Of a stretch of DNA of 36,319 nt, positions 1 through 9,505 are shown in pieces. The position numbers and the translations under genes were made by a program. The notes below the pieces were generated by a model, which was not told the DNA's origin, did no database searches, and was given only the letters and a program-made list of their open reading frames with translations. The DNA comes from Nitrososphaerota archaeon (GTDB lineage Archaea; Thermoproteota; Nitrososphaeria_A; Caldarchaeales; Wolframiiraptoraceae): positions 1 to 36,319 of the forward strand of contig JAGGTD010000062.1 of NCBI GenBank assembly GCA_021163925.1. Direction: 5' to 3'. How positions within the stretch are numbered: the stretch's first letter is position 1; each line of letters starts with the position of its first letter.

Positions 1-466
1 AGGTTATCTCGGTTAAGTCGCTGTCGGGTAGCAGCTCATACTCTATCCATGGAACATATGGTCCAACGTTATCGCCTAGATTCTCATCGCTCACTGGATC
101 GACGGCGTTCGGTCTAAGCGGAATCTCCTCCGAGGCCATCTCCACAGACTCCTCGATGATCGAAGGTATTAGGCTGAGGTAGGGGGATCTCGTCCCCAAT
201 TTGATGAAGAAGAATGGGACTCCAGTATCTTGACATATGGGTATCTCCTTCTCGGCCGCGTAGCGAGCGTTCTCAAGCATCATTTCATAAAATCTCTTGG
301 CGACGGGGTCTTCCTCGGCTTCCCTCTCCCCCCGAAGAGCTTTGAGGACATCGTCTGGAAGTTTAGTTGCGACCACCTTGATGAACTTGACGAGAAGCTC
401 TCTAAGCTCAGCTCCACTCAGGGTCACGCATTTTCCATCCACTCCTTCTAACTTAAATCTTCGCAT
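1..466 (-). CDS. Fumarate hydratase / tartrate dehydratase class I alpha subunit, N-terminal part (truncated by window edge)
   Basis: Reverse-strand translation MRRFKLEGVDGKCVTLSGAELRELLVKFIKVV...YAAEKEIPICQDTGVPFFFIKLG; the ICQDTG motif is typical of class I fumarase N-terminal subunits. Start ATG at 466 or GTG near 450. Confidence 0.8.
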   Translation of the reverse strand, partial: MRRFKLEGVDGKCVTLSGAELRELLVKFIKVVATKLPDDVLKALRGEREAEEDPVAKRFYEMMLENARYAAEKEIPICQDTGVPFFFIKLGTRSPYLSLIPSIIEESVEMASEEIPLRPNAVDPVSDENLGDNVGPYVPWIEYELLPDSDLTEIT

Positions 467-485
467 ACAAGGGTATTGGTGTGGG

Positions 486-1649
486 ATGAGGATCTTCAGG
501 GATGAGGAGAAGCTCTCGCCCGAATATGTTCCGAGGGCTCTACCTCATAGGGAGGGGGAGCTCAAGCTTCTGAAGACCTTCTTCAGCGGGGTTATCGCCG
601 GGACATCTAGGATCTCGACGAGGGTTATCATCACGGGATCCGTTGGAACTGGTAAGAGCGCGCTGGTCAAGCTCTTCGGTAGGCAGGCGAGGGAGGAGGC
701 GAGGAGGAGGGGAGTTGATCTAAGATTCCTCTACGTGAATTGTAGGATCAGTAAGACCATCTTCACGATCTTGACTAGGATGATCGAGCAGCTCAAGGCG
801 AGGATACCTATGAGAGGCTACTCCTATGAGGAGCTACTCCACAAGATTCTAAACTACTTTGAGCTGAAGAACATCTATGGGATCTTGGCCCTCGACGAGG
901 TCGACGCGCTTCTAGGCAGGGAGGAGAAGAACGCCCTATACTTCTTCAGTAGGATTGGGGAGGAGAGGGAGAGGGTTCCGAGGATTTCCGTCATCCTGAT
1001 AACCAGGAATCCAGAGATATTCGACGTATTGGATGAGAGCACTAAGAGCACCCTACTCGGAAACATAATCCACCTAGATGAATATAGTAGCGACCAACTA
1101 TACGATATCGTGAAGTTTAGGGCAGATGAGGCGCTGATCCCAGGAGTCTTGATGGAGAGCTCCTTGAGGCTGATAGCGGATCTGGCTGGCGAGAGGGGAG
1201 ATGCTCGATACGCTCTCGACATACTTTGGAGAGCTGGAAAATATGCTGAGGCCGAGGGTTCTCCGAGAATAACTCCAGAGCATGTTAGGAAGGCTTCGGC
1301 CAGCATCTACCCGGCGATTAGGAGGGAGCATCTCGAATATCTTGGAGACCATGAGAAGCTAATCCTCCTAGCCTTGAGTAGGGCCTTGAAGGAGGGGCAA
1401 GCCTATATCACCGCGAGCGACCTTCATCAACATTATAGGATTATCTGCGAAGAATACTCGACTCAGCCGAGAGCATATACTAGGTTTTGGGAGTATCTTC
1501 AGAGGTTGGATGACTTGGGGATAATCAGGATAAATGTTAGGAGTGAGGGGATCAAGGGTAGGAGATCATATATCTCGCTTCCAGGAATGCCTGTCTCGAT
1601 CTTGAGACGTGAATTGGAGTCGATCCTCGAAAAAGGTGAACGGGTTTAA
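486..1649 (+). CDS. cdc6: Orc1/Cdc6 family replication initiator (AAA+)
   Basis: MRIFRDEEKLSPEYVPRALPHREGELKLL, Walker A GSVGTGKSALV, Walker B ILALDEVDAL, winged-helix-like C-terminus. Internal ATG at 486 preferred over the ORF-track start at 297, which lies antisense in the fumarase gene. Confidence 0.9.
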   Translation: MRIFRDEEKLSPEYVPRALPHREGELKLLKTFFSGVIAGTSRISTRVIITGSVGTGKSALVKLFGRQAREEARRRGVDLRFLYVNCRISKTIFTILTRMIEQLKARIPMRGYSYEELLHKILNYFELKNIYGILALDEVDALLGREEKNALYFFSRIGEERERVPRISVILITRNPEIFDVLDESTKSTLLGNIIHLDEYSSDQLYDIVKFRADEALIPGVLMESSLRLIADLAGERGDARYALDILWRAGKYAEAEGSPRITPEHVRKASASIYPAIRREHLEYLGDHEKLILLALSRALKEGQAYITASDLHQHYRIICEEYSTQPRAYTRFWEYLQRLDDLGIIRINVRSEGIKGRRSYISLPGMPVSILRRELESILEKGERV

Positions 1650-2935
1650 CGCCTCCTCGTTCTCCGACCTCTCCCCCTCTTCTTGACAGCCACCTCAGCT
1701 ACCTCAACCTCGCCTTTCCCAGCCAGATATTTGACCTCACTCGGCGTAAACTCAAAGTATTCCGCCATCGCCTTGGCGTATTCATCACCTCTAGACATGA
1801 TGAATGATATGTATGGAAGCATGTGGGTTATGGCCTTAGAGGATGATAGGTGGAGCTTTCCAGCTATCTTGGAGGCTATAGAGCTTCTGAGTTCCCTCTC
1901 AGCCCTACTCCTCTGCATCAACCTAATCTTCGATGGGAATGTGAATTTCACGAATCCTTGGGGTTTAGTCTTCCTAGCCAAGGCCACCCCACCGGTCATC
2001 AAGGGAATCGCGTATCTCGTGAGCTTCCACTTCTGCTCCCTACTCGCCTTAGCCAAGAAAAGGTCTGCTCTAGCGAGAGCCTCATATGCCTCAGCCAGCT
2101 CCCCTGGATCGGGTATCTGCTCGGGGACATTCTCGATCAGCCAGGCATAGACCATGTCTAAGTCTATCTCAAGACCCTCTAACGCAGCCCTCGCCGCCCT
2201 AAGCGACTTCGTGTTGAAGATTATCCTCAAGGCCTGGAAGATCTCCCTCACCCTATTCCTCTCGCCAAGGGCTTCAACAGCGTCTACATCGACAACCTTC
2301 CTACCGCTAGCTATGGCCTGTAGATCGTTTATCGCGGATCTGAGGTCTCCCTCGGAGCGTTCGGCGAGCTTCTTCAAGGCGGCGTCGGTGACCTTAATCC
2401 CCTCCATCGAGGCTATCTCCTTAAGCCTCTTAACCACCTCAGACTTTCTAAGCCTCCTAAACTGGAGCATCAAACACCTATCTCGAATGGATGCGAGCCT
2501 CGGATCCCATGGATTATTCGCCACCAAGGCTATCGGAGTCCTCGTCTCATCGATTATCTTTCTGAGGGCCGATAGTCCTCCGGCATCCTCTCTTCCAGCG
2601 ATCCCATCGACCTCATCCACCAAGATTATCTTCTTAGTCGTCCCATCTAGGGTTGCTTGAAGCGAGGACTCCCCGACCACCATCTTCATCCTCTCTTCAT
2701 TCCTCCAATCGCTCGCATTGACTTCAACGACATCATATCCATGCTCCCTAGCATAGGCTAAGACCAAGCTCGTCTTCCCAACACCCGCGGGACCATAGAG
2801 TAGAACCGCCTTCTTCGATGGTTTTCCAAGCTCCCAGCTCCTCATCCACTCGACGAATGCCTTGACCGAATCCTTATTCCCAACGACCTCTGAAACCCTC
2901 TTAGGCCTATACTTCTCGACCCAGAGCTCCGTCAA
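1646..2935 (-). CDS. rfcL: Replication factor C large subunit
   Basis: MTELWVEKYRPKRVSEVVGNKDSVKAFVEWM, Walker A GPAGVGKTSL, Walker B ILVDEVDGI, basic C-terminal tail. Confidence 0.95.
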   Translation of the reverse strand: MTELWVEKYRPKRVSEVVGNKDSVKAFVEWMRSWELGKPSKKAVLLYGPAGVGKTSLVLAYAREHGYDVVEVNASDWRNEERMKMVVGESSLQATLDGTTKKIILVDEVDGIAGREDAGGLSALRKIIDETRTPIALVANNPWDPRLASIRDRCLMLQFRRLRKSEVVKRLKEIASMEGIKVTDAALKKLAERSEGDLRSAINDLQAIASGRKVVDVDAVEALGERNRVREIFQALRIIFNTKSLRAARAALEGLEIDLDMVYAWLIENVPEQIPDPGELAEAYEALARADLFLAKASREQKWKLTRYAIPLMTGGVALARKTKPQGFVKFTFPSKIRLMQRSRAERELRSSIASKIAGKLHLSSSKAITHMLPYISFIMSRGDEYAKAMAEYFEFTPSEVKYLAGKGEVEVAEVAVKKRGRGRRTRRR

Positions 2936-2941
2936 TCCCCA

Positions 2942-3931
2942 TCACTTCGATCCCTTACCTTTTGCGGCGACTCGGGCCAAGAACGCCATTAACTGGACTT
3001 CAGGTGTTCCACCCTCCGTGATCCTATAATCGACTTCTCCGAGGAGGTCTAGGAGGTCGAGCTTATCCTCTTCGGGTAGGTTGAGATAGAATAGTTCCCT
3101 ATAGATCGCGGAGATCAGGTCAGATGGCATTATCCCCTGAACATAGAGCAGTTTCCTAACCTCATCCCTCATCTCCTTAAACTTCCCGCTCAAGGCTAGC
3201 TCCAAGATCTTCCTAACCTCCCCCCTACTGACATATCCCATAACCTGGTAGACGGTCTTCTCATCGATCTTCCTAGAGATCGACGCCGATGCTTGGAGAG
3301 TGTTTATCGCCTTCCTCATATCTCCCTCGGAGAAGTCGTAGATGACCTCGAGTGCTTGATCATCGATCTCCAAGCCCTCCTTCTCAGCGATGTTCCTCAA
3401 GTGTTTGATGACATCCTTCTTTAATAATGGCCTGAATCTGAAGACCGCGCACCTCGATTGGATCGGCTCGATTATCCTATTGCTATAGTTCGCGGCCAAG
3501 ATAAACCTACAGGTTGCCGAATATTGCTCCATAACCCTCCTAAATGCGTGTTGGGCGTCATCGGTCAATTGATCGCTCTCATCCAATAGGAGTATCTTGA
3601 ATCCGAGGCCGCCCATCGGGATCTGCCTAGCGAACATCTTAACCTTCTCCCTAATCGTCTGGATTCCACGCTCATCAGATGCGTTGATCTCCATGAAGTG
3701 GCCATCATCGATATATCTGTCGCCGAATAGGTCTCTCGCGAAGGCGTGGGCGGTGGCGGTCTTCCCGACTCCAGGCGGCCCTGCGAAGAGCATGTGGGGG
3801 ACGGCCTTCGTCTTTAAGATATTCTTTAGACTATTAACCACCTCCTCCTGATCTATTATCTCATCTAGGGATTTTGGTCTATATTTCTCGACCCATGGCA
3901 GGGTCGCTATCGCCTCAAGGCTCGAACTCAT
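2942..3931 (-). CDS. rfcS: Replication factor C small subunit
   Basis: LPWVEKYRPKSLDEIIDQEEVVNSLKNIL, GPPGVGKTATAHAFARDLFG, LLLDESDQLT, SRCAVFRFRPL. Confidence 0.97.
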   Translation of the reverse strand: MSSSLEAIATLPWVEKYRPKSLDEIIDQEEVVNSLKNILKTKAVPHMLFAGPPGVGKTATAHAFARDLFGDRYIDDGHFMEINASDERGIQTIREKVKMFARQIPMGGLGFKILLLDESDQLTDDAQHAFRRVMEQYSATCRFILAANYSNRIIEPIQSRCAVFRFRPLLKKDVIKHLRNIAEKEGLEIDDQALEVIYDFSEGDMRKAINTLQASASISRKIDEKTVYQVMGYVSRGEVRKILELALSGKFKEMRDEVRKLLYVQGIMPSDLISAIYRELFYLNLPEEDKLDLLDLLGEVDYRITEGGTPEVQLMAFLARVAAKGKGSK

Positions 3932-4031
3932 CCAGCGATAGAGCTATAGCGCCTCTAATTAGGCTTTTCATCGAGTTTGAGATGAGTAAATTAAGACCCC
4001 TTCTCCAAGTATTATCCTAGACAGTCCCGAA

Positions 4032-4778
4032 CTATAACCTTAGATCGAGGATTTCAGCCGCATTCCTCCCAGTGGCCTCTATGACCTTCTCGATGGGAAC
4101 TCCTTTAATCTTGCCTATCCACTCCGCCGAGACTAGGATATTCCATGGATAATTTACTTGACCAGCGACTGGGGAGAGGACTGGAGAATCGCTCTCAAGA
4201 AGTAGGTTCTCCAGGGGAATCCTCTTAACTAGATTTCTCTTTTGCTGGCTCCTCGCTATCGATGGTGGGATGCTGAACATATAACCTTTCTCAACGGCCT
4301 TCACAGCATGTTTGGCTGCTCCATCGAATGCATGCATGATCACCCTCTCCGCCTTCATCTCGAAGAGTATCTCAAGCGCATATCTCCCAGCGCTTCTCGA
4401 ATGTATTATGAGTGGTAGGTCGAGGCTCTTTGAAAGCTCTATGAACTCCCTAAAGACTCTCCTCTGCCTATTCCTCTCCTCATCATCTCTCACGCGCCAA
4501 TAATCCAATCCAACCTCGCCTATCGCGACGATCCTCCTCGACTCTCTACCTATCAATTCGATGACCCGTTCATAGCCTTCCAGCATATATGGGCTGACGC
4601 CTAACGATGGATAGACGATCCTATAATCCGATATCTCTAAAGCCTTTAACCCGTCTTCATAGCCTAGCCCGGATGTGATAATCGCCTTGACTCCAGCTTC
4701 AACAGACTTCTCGACGACCTCCCTAACCCTGCCCTCAAACTCTGGAGCTGTTAAATGGCAATGGACGTCTATCAACAT
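4032..4778 (-). CDS. TatD family metal-dependent hydrolase
   Basis: MLIDVHCHLTAPEF, AIGEVGLDYWR, LIIHSRSAG, LLLESDSPVLSP. Confidence 0.9.
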   Translation of the reverse strand: MLIDVHCHLTAPEFEGRVREVVEKSVEAGVKAIITSGLGYEDGLKALEISDYRIVYPSLGVSPYMLEGYERVIELIGRESRRIVAIGEVGLDYWRVRDDEERNRQRRVFREFIELSKSLDLPLIIHSRSAGRYALEILFEMKAERVIMHAFDGAAKHAVKAVEKGYMFSIPPSIARSQQKRNLVKRIPLENLLLESDSPVLSPVAGQVNYPWNILVSAEWIGKIKGVPIEKVIEATGRNAAEILDLRL

Positions 4779-4840
4779 TCTTGGATCGTGGAATGGTTTC
4801 AGGATTATCTCTTAAACCTAACCATCTCCCATGAATTCAC

Positions 4841-5323
4841 TTAATCGAGGATGCTCTCTGGGAGTATATCTGGCCTGATCACCCATAGAATACTCCACCT
4901 CTCATCCTTCTCCAAGCAGACCACCCCGCCATACCTGAATCTAACGATCTCTAGGTCATCTCTCCCCGTTAAGAGTAGGCTCGCGAGCCTCTTGAGGTGG
5001 GGTAGGTGGCCGACTAGCATCAAGTCATGTTCACTCTCATCGAGCTTCTCAGCCCAGATCCGAGGATCTGCGAGAGGATCTAAGCCCTCCACCGCCTCAA
5101 CTCCCTCCACGGGCTTAACATATCTTGCTATTAGCTCAGCGGTTTGAGCGGCTCTAAGCTTTCCGCTATGGAATATCCGATCCACCCTAACCCCAATCCT
5201 CGCTAAAAATCTCCCAACCCGCTCAACCTCAGCCCTCCCACCTTCGGTTAAGGGTCTAGCTGGATCTTCTTCCTTCTTTTTCGCTTCGCCATGCTGGATT
5301 AAGTATATCCTCATATTAGACAT
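4841..5323 (-). CDS. SixA-like phosphohistidine phosphatase (histidine phosphatase superfamily)
   Basis: MRIYLIQHGEAKKKEEDPARPLTEGGRAEVERVGRFLA, HSGKLRAAQTAEL, LMLVGHLPHL. Confidence 0.9.
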   Translation of the reverse strand: MSNMRIYLIQHGEAKKKEEDPARPLTEGGRAEVERVGRFLARIGVRVDRIFHSGKLRAAQTAELIARYVKPVEGVEAVEGLDPLADPRIWAEKLDESEHDLMLVGHLPHLKRLASLLLTGRDDLEIVRFRYGGVVCLEKDERWSILWVIRPDILPESILD

Positions 5324-5449
5324 AGGTTGCTAAGTTTGAGATAAAGATTTTCTGGAATGTTGGAGATCGCGTGGAGCTTAAATCACCCCACATAATCCCT
5401 TGATTATTGTTTGAAAACTCTTTTAAGAGACCTCATCGCTGAATCTAGT

Positions 5450-6106
5450 ATGCCATACACATATCAGGGTGTGGAGATTAGCTGGCTCGGCCACGCGGCC
5501 TTCCTACTGAAGCACTCTGGAAAACTGATTTACATAGACCCATATAAGATTAGGTCCAAGGGTTCGGCCGACATAATTCTAGTGACCCACGAGCACTTCG
5601 ACCATCTTAGCCCAGATGATTTGAGGAAGATCGTCAAACATGACACGGATATAGTTGCGCCGAGATCGTGTGAGGGTAAGCTTAAGGGGCTTGGAGCCGG
5701 GATAATCAAGCTAGTCAAGCCCGGAGATAAGGTGATGGTTAAGGATGTGGAGGTCGAGGCCATCCCAGCCTACAACTTGACGAAGTTCAGGGCTCCTGGG
5801 ATACCGTATCATCCAAGGGAGGCTGGCGGAGTTGGATACATACTAAACTTAGATGGTGTCAGGATTTATCATGCTGGGGATACTGACTTCATTCCAGAGA
5901 TGAGGGAGCTTAAGGTCGATGTCGCCTTAATCCCCGTGAGCGGAACCTATGTGATGACTGCGGAGGAGGCTGCCGAGGCGGTGAACACGTTCAAGCCGAA
6001 GCTCGCGATCCCGATGCACTATGGATCCATCGTTGGGAGTAGGAGGGATGCGGAGAGGTTTAAGGAGCTGGCGGAAGTCGAGGTCGTCATCTTGGAGCGT
6101 GAATAA
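5450..6106 (+). CDS. UPF0173-type metallo-beta-lactamase fold hydrolase
   Basis: MPYTYQGVEISWLGHAAFLLKHSGKLIYIDP, VTHEHFDHLSPDD, HAGDTDFIPEM, IPMHYGSIVG. ATG at 5450 lies about 26 nt after a TATA-like CTTTTAAG, supporting this start over the TTG at 5411. Confidence 0.88.
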   Translation: MPYTYQGVEISWLGHAAFLLKHSGKLIYIDPYKIRSKGSADIILVTHEHFDHLSPDDLRKIVKHDTDIVAPRSCEGKLKGLGAGIIKLVKPGDKVMVKDVEVEAIPAYNLTKFRAPGIPYHPREAGGVGYILNLDGVRIYHAGDTDFIPEMRELKVDVALIPVSGTYVMTAEEAAEAVNTFKPKLAIPMHYGSIVGSRRDAERFKELAEVEVVILERE

Positions 6107-6524
6107 ATTGGATGGAAAACACGAGTTCCAGTACCATGGATCCCTAAACATCTACGATGGATCAAATCTGATTCAAACCTACGACTCATGGAGATGCAAT
6201 AAATGCGGAATCGTCAGAATATGCATTAGGAGACCTGGAAAGATTGAGCCTGAGTTCCTCGAGGATCCATCGAGTCCGGATGAGCGTTGGATGATTCTGA
6301 TCTGTAAGGCTGAGAAGCCGAGGGTTGAAACATATTCGGTCAAACCTGGAGAGACTATTAGGCATGAATGCGTCGATGGAAGGGTGATCGAGTTCGAGGG
6401 AGATGTGAAGTTCGAGGCCAAGGTGGCGGAAAACCATTACCTCTACAGGTTTGAGGACGTTCTAAATGGGTTCATAGATGTATCCGAGGATCCCCCTAAG
6501 GTCGTTGTCCCGAAGAGATCCTAG
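6099..6524 (+). CDS. Hypothetical protein with a CxxC knuckle
   Basis: In-frame GTG at 6099 overlaps the end of the preceding gene by 8 nt; MNKLDGKHEFQYHGSLNIYDGSNLIQTYDSWRCNKCGIVRICIRRPGK...; ends in a 4-nt tail overlap with the next gene. Confidence 0.65.
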   Translation: MNKLDGKHEFQYHGSLNIYDGSNLIQTYDSWRCNKCGIVRICIRRPGKIEPEFLEDPSSPDERWMILICKAEKPRVETYSVKPGETIRHECVDGRVIEFEGDVKFEAKVAENHYLYRFEDVLNGFIDVSEDPPKVVVPKRS

Positions 6525-7672
6525 GAGACGGGCCTATAGACTATTCCGAGCTCATCGGCGTAGCTATAAGCTTCATGCATCTCATCGCTTCTAGGTCTCC
6601 TCGACACATCTCGATACCTTTCAGGGTTTTCGAGGACTAGGTGATCTGGCCTATACTGCCCCATTATATTGACCAGAACCCTATCCTTCAGATTCTCTGA
6701 GATCCACTTCAAGATAGGCTTTGTATCACATTCGAGATGATTTGGGAGGACTAGATGTCTGATTATCATATCTCCATGTCTGGCGGCGATTAGATGATTC
6801 CTTGTAACTACCTCCCTATATCCAAGCCTCCCCCGAACATTTGACAGCCTCTTCGCGCACTCATTACTCCAATACTTGAAGTCTGGGAGCCAGATGTCCA
6901 CGAGATCCTTTAGGAGGTTCATGGACTCCCCACTCATATACATATTGCTGTTCCAGAGTATTGGGACATTGACATCGAGATACTTCAACGACTCGATTAT
7001 CACATGGAGGTTTGGGGTCGGCTCGCCCCCAACATAGTTTATGTTCGCCGCCCCATCCACCCTAAGCTTCTTCGCGATCGCTGCGAGTGTCTTGGCATTA
7101 ACCTCTACTCCCGCGTCCTCAAGCCTCCCCTTTGGATGCGAGATGTCCCAGTTCTGGCAGAAGACGCAGTGGAAGTTGCATGATACGAAGAATATGGTTC
7201 CAGATCCTCCCTGTTTATCCGTCCCTATTAGGGGCGCCTCCTCGCCATAGTGGTGGAAGAATGAGGCGACATAAGCCTTGTCGGCCAGCTTACAGACCCC
7301 CCTCATCCCCGAGAGCCTATCGACTCCACATCTCCATTCACAGAACCTACATCTCCTAAGAATCCTCCTCGCGAGCTCGATCTTTAGGTCTAGGTATGAG
7401 GGCTGGACGGGTTTAAGCTTCTCATAATCCACGCCGGATCCATAGTATTGCTTGAATAGCTCTTCAGCCTCCTCATGCAATTCTTCATGTAGGTTCCAGA
7501 GCTTCTCCTCCCTCAACTCCTTTAACCCATCCACAGCCTTAATCGACTTAACTATCATGAACTTCGCCGGGGTCTCGTCGAGCATCACAGACCTATACCA
7601 TCCAAGCCTACGCTTAACCTCTGGATCCCTCCAAACCAGCGAGGCATCGGGTCTAAAGAGCCTAATCCACAA
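6521..7672 (-). CDS. Radical SAM protein, pyruvate-formate-lyase-activating-enzyme-like (PflX/COG1313 type)
   Basis: CRFCEWRCGVDRLSGMRGVCKL followed by SCNFHCVFCQNWDISHP (CxxxCxxC) and YVGGEPTPNLHVI. Confidence 0.88.
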   Translation of the reverse strand: MWIRLFRPDASLVWRDPEVKRRLGWYRSVMLDETPAKFMIVKSIKAVDGLKELREEKLWNLHEELHEEAEELFKQYYGSGVDYEKLKPVQPSYLDLKIELARRILRRCRFCEWRCGVDRLSGMRGVCKLADKAYVASFFHHYGEEAPLIGTDKQGGSGTIFFVSCNFHCVFCQNWDISHPKGRLEDAGVEVNAKTLAAIAKKLRVDGAANINYVGGEPTPNLHVIIESLKYLDVNVPILWNSNMYMSGESMNLLKDLVDIWLPDFKYWSNECAKRLSNVRGRLGYREVVTRNHLIAARHGDMIIRHLVLPNHLECDTKPILKWISENLKDRVLVNIMGQYRPDHLVLENPERYRDVSRRPRSDEMHEAYSYADELGIVYRPVS

Positions 7673-7740
7673 GAACCTCCAACCATAGCTGGTGAGATGA
7701 GGATAAAAATGTTATTCTTAAGCCGTCCAATACTCTTTAT

Positions 7741-8136
7741 ATGAGCCGTTTGGAAAGGCATCCGGAAAGCGCCCTAAAGCTCTTCGCGGAGATGAGCGAT
7801 AGGGAGCACGCCATCTTCGAGGCTGGGATATGTTTAGCGTCAATCCTCCATCAATTGATAGGTCTCCCAGTTAAGGCGGATGAGGAATTCCTAGAAAACT
7901 TGGTGGAAGTCGCTCAGAGATCGTTCAGCCTCCAGCCATTTAGAGCCGATGTGAGGATAAAGATCCTCAAGGATAGGTTGAAGATCTCAAAGAGCTATGG
8001 ATATGGCGTAATCTCTCCAGAATCATTGGATGTGAGAGTTGAAGTTAGATATGGTGAGGCTAGGGCGGTTGGAAGGTTAAGGTATGTGGATGAACTCGAC
8101 TATCCCTTAATGTATGTTGAGGAGGTCAATCCTTGA
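7741..8136 (+). CDS. mptD: Archaeal dihydroneopterin aldolase MptD family (tetrahydromethanopterin/folate-type biosynthesis)
   Basis: DREHAIFEAGICLASILHQLIGLPV with Glu and His 10 residues apart, and C-terminal DYPLMYVEEV with Tyr, consistent with the described Glu/His/Tyr active site of archaeal MptD. From memory, not searched. Confidence 0.7.
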   Translation: MSRLERHPESALKLFAEMSDREHAIFEAGICLASILHQLIGLPVKADEEFLENLVEVAQRSFSLQPFRADVRIKILKDRLKISKSYGYGVISPESLDVRVEVRYGEARAVGRLRYVDELDYPLMYVEEVNP

Positions 8137-8650
8137 AGGATGGAAGCCTAACCCCCCTCTGGCCCTGATACCTCCCCATATACGGCTTCTCGACTGGAGA
8201 TGAGAGCTTCGCGAAGACGACGTGGATGAACCTATCGCCGGCGTAGAGCTTCACTGGAAAGTCTCCACCGACCAGCTCTATGGTGAGCTGTCCCTCGAAG
8301 TTCGCATCTATAATTGTTGGGGGGATGGTCAATCCAATCCTAGCGTAGCTGCTCCTGAGGTTCACAAAGCCCATCAAGTCTAGTGGAAGCTTGATGTATT
8401 CTATCGTGTGTAGGAGGACGTGCTCCCTCGGATTTATCACGAACTCCCTACCTCTCTCGATCACATAATATTTCTCGATATCTTCATGGGCGTGGACGTC
8501 GAAGAGCTTATCCGAGTTCTTCATCCTAGCTATCTCCTCTCCAATCCTCAGGTCGAGCCCATTCTCCCTCACCACATCGTCTCTAAAGGGCTCTATCCTC
8601 AGCCTGCCACTCCTAATATAGTTCCAGAGGTCGAAGTCGCTTAAGATCAT
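8126..8650 (-). CDS. dcd: dCTP deaminase
   Basis: MILSDFDLWNYIRSGRLRIEPF, VRENGLDLRIG, LRSSYARIGLTIPPTIIDANFEGQLTIELV, YQGQRGVRLPS. Confidence 0.93.
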   Translation of the reverse strand: MILSDFDLWNYIRSGRLRIEPFRDDVVRENGLDLRIGEEIARMKNSDKLFDVHAHEDIEKYYVIERGREFVINPREHVLLHTIEYIKLPLDLMGFVNLRSSYARIGLTIPPTIIDANFEGQLTIELVGGDFPVKLYAGDRFIHVVFAKLSSPVEKPYMGRYQGQRGVRLPSFKD

Positions 8651-8727
8651 CTCCTAAACAGTTCTGAGTCATCAATTTAAGAGGTTATCGCTCGATCGAG
8701 GGCGGTAAATCCATGAGATTCTTTTCG

Positions 8728-9504
8728 TCAGACCTCGATCACATCTAAATCCGAGGGGATATAAACTAATCCGCCCGACGCCCTTCTCAAAGACTCTCTT
8801 AAGCTCTGGACTCTTCCCTCCATCTCGGGATAGAGGTGAACCGCTACCGTGATCCTCGGCCTGATTCTAGAGACGATCTCGATAAGCTCCTCATCGGATG
8901 TATGTTTCCCGAGCTTCCGGCCGCTTGGATAAGAGCATTCATGAATCAATACATCCACGTCCTCCGCCAGCCTGATCAATCTCTCATCGGGCACTGTGTC
9001 TCCAGAGTAGACGAGATCGATTCCATCAACCCTAATCCTATATGCGACGCCGTTAAAGTGTTCGACTGGGACAGATCTTATCTCGAGCCTCTCATCGGCG
9101 GCCACAACTCCATCCCAGCACTCGTGGAGCCGAATATCTCTCAGAACATCGAGATTCATTAGATAGCTTAGGAATCTATTCTTGAGCAGTAGGTCTTCGA
9201 TGAAGTCATTCAACCCCCTTGGGCCATAAATGTCGAGAGGCTCTTTAAATCTTCCATAACTTTTCCGGCTTAAACCCCTCATCTTAAGGAATGGTAGCAG
9301 ATCTGAGACGTGGTCTATGTGGAAGTGTGTGATAAGAATCCTGTTTATAGTCTCCAAGTCATACCCAATCCTCTTCAACTTCTCGATCGTCCCGGGTCCT
9401 ATGTCGAGCAGGATTCCCCCCAAGCTTGTCTCCAGTAGGATGGATGATCCAAACCTTTCCCTAGTTGGGATTATCGTTCCAGCTCCCAAGACTATTATCC
9501 TCAA
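8728..9504 (-). CDS. Metallo-beta-lactamase fold, RNase Z-like hydrolase
   Basis: MRIIVLGAGTIIPTRERFGSSILLE, LITHFHIDHVSDLLPFL, VYSGDTVPDERL, LIHECSYPS, HTSDEELIEI. Start is 2 nt from the stop of the upstream gene. Confidence 0.87.
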   Translation of the reverse strand: MRIIVLGAGTIIPTRERFGSSILLETSLGGILLDIGPGTIEKLKRIGYDLETINRILITHFHIDHVSDLLPFLKMRGLSRKSYGRFKEPLDIYGPRGLNDFIEDLLLKNRFLSYLMNLDVLRDIRLHECWDGVVAADERLEIRSVPVEHFNGVAYRIRVDGIDLVYSGDTVPDERLIRLAEDVDVLIHECSYPSGRKLGKHTSDEELIEIVSRIRPRITVAVHLYPEMEGRVQSLRESLRRASGGLVYIPSDLDVIEV

Positions 9505-9505
9505 C

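Noticed and set aside
297-485. N-terminal 63 aa of the 450-aa ORF (MATGSSSASLSPRRALRT...)
   Set aside because: Antisense to the fumarase-I coding sequence and Ser-rich antisense composition; Orc1/Cdc6 homology begins at MRIFRDEEKLSPEY (486).
1683-2660. Plus-strand ORFs of 103-168 aa across rfcL
   Set aside because: Antisense shadow ORFs of a clear RfcL gene; low-complexity Ser/Leu composition and no recognisable motifs.
3934-3951. Imperfect palindrome GCGATAGAGCTATAGCGC upstream of rfcS
   Set aside because: Only partly symmetric with mismatches, single occurrence; not strong enough to call an operator.
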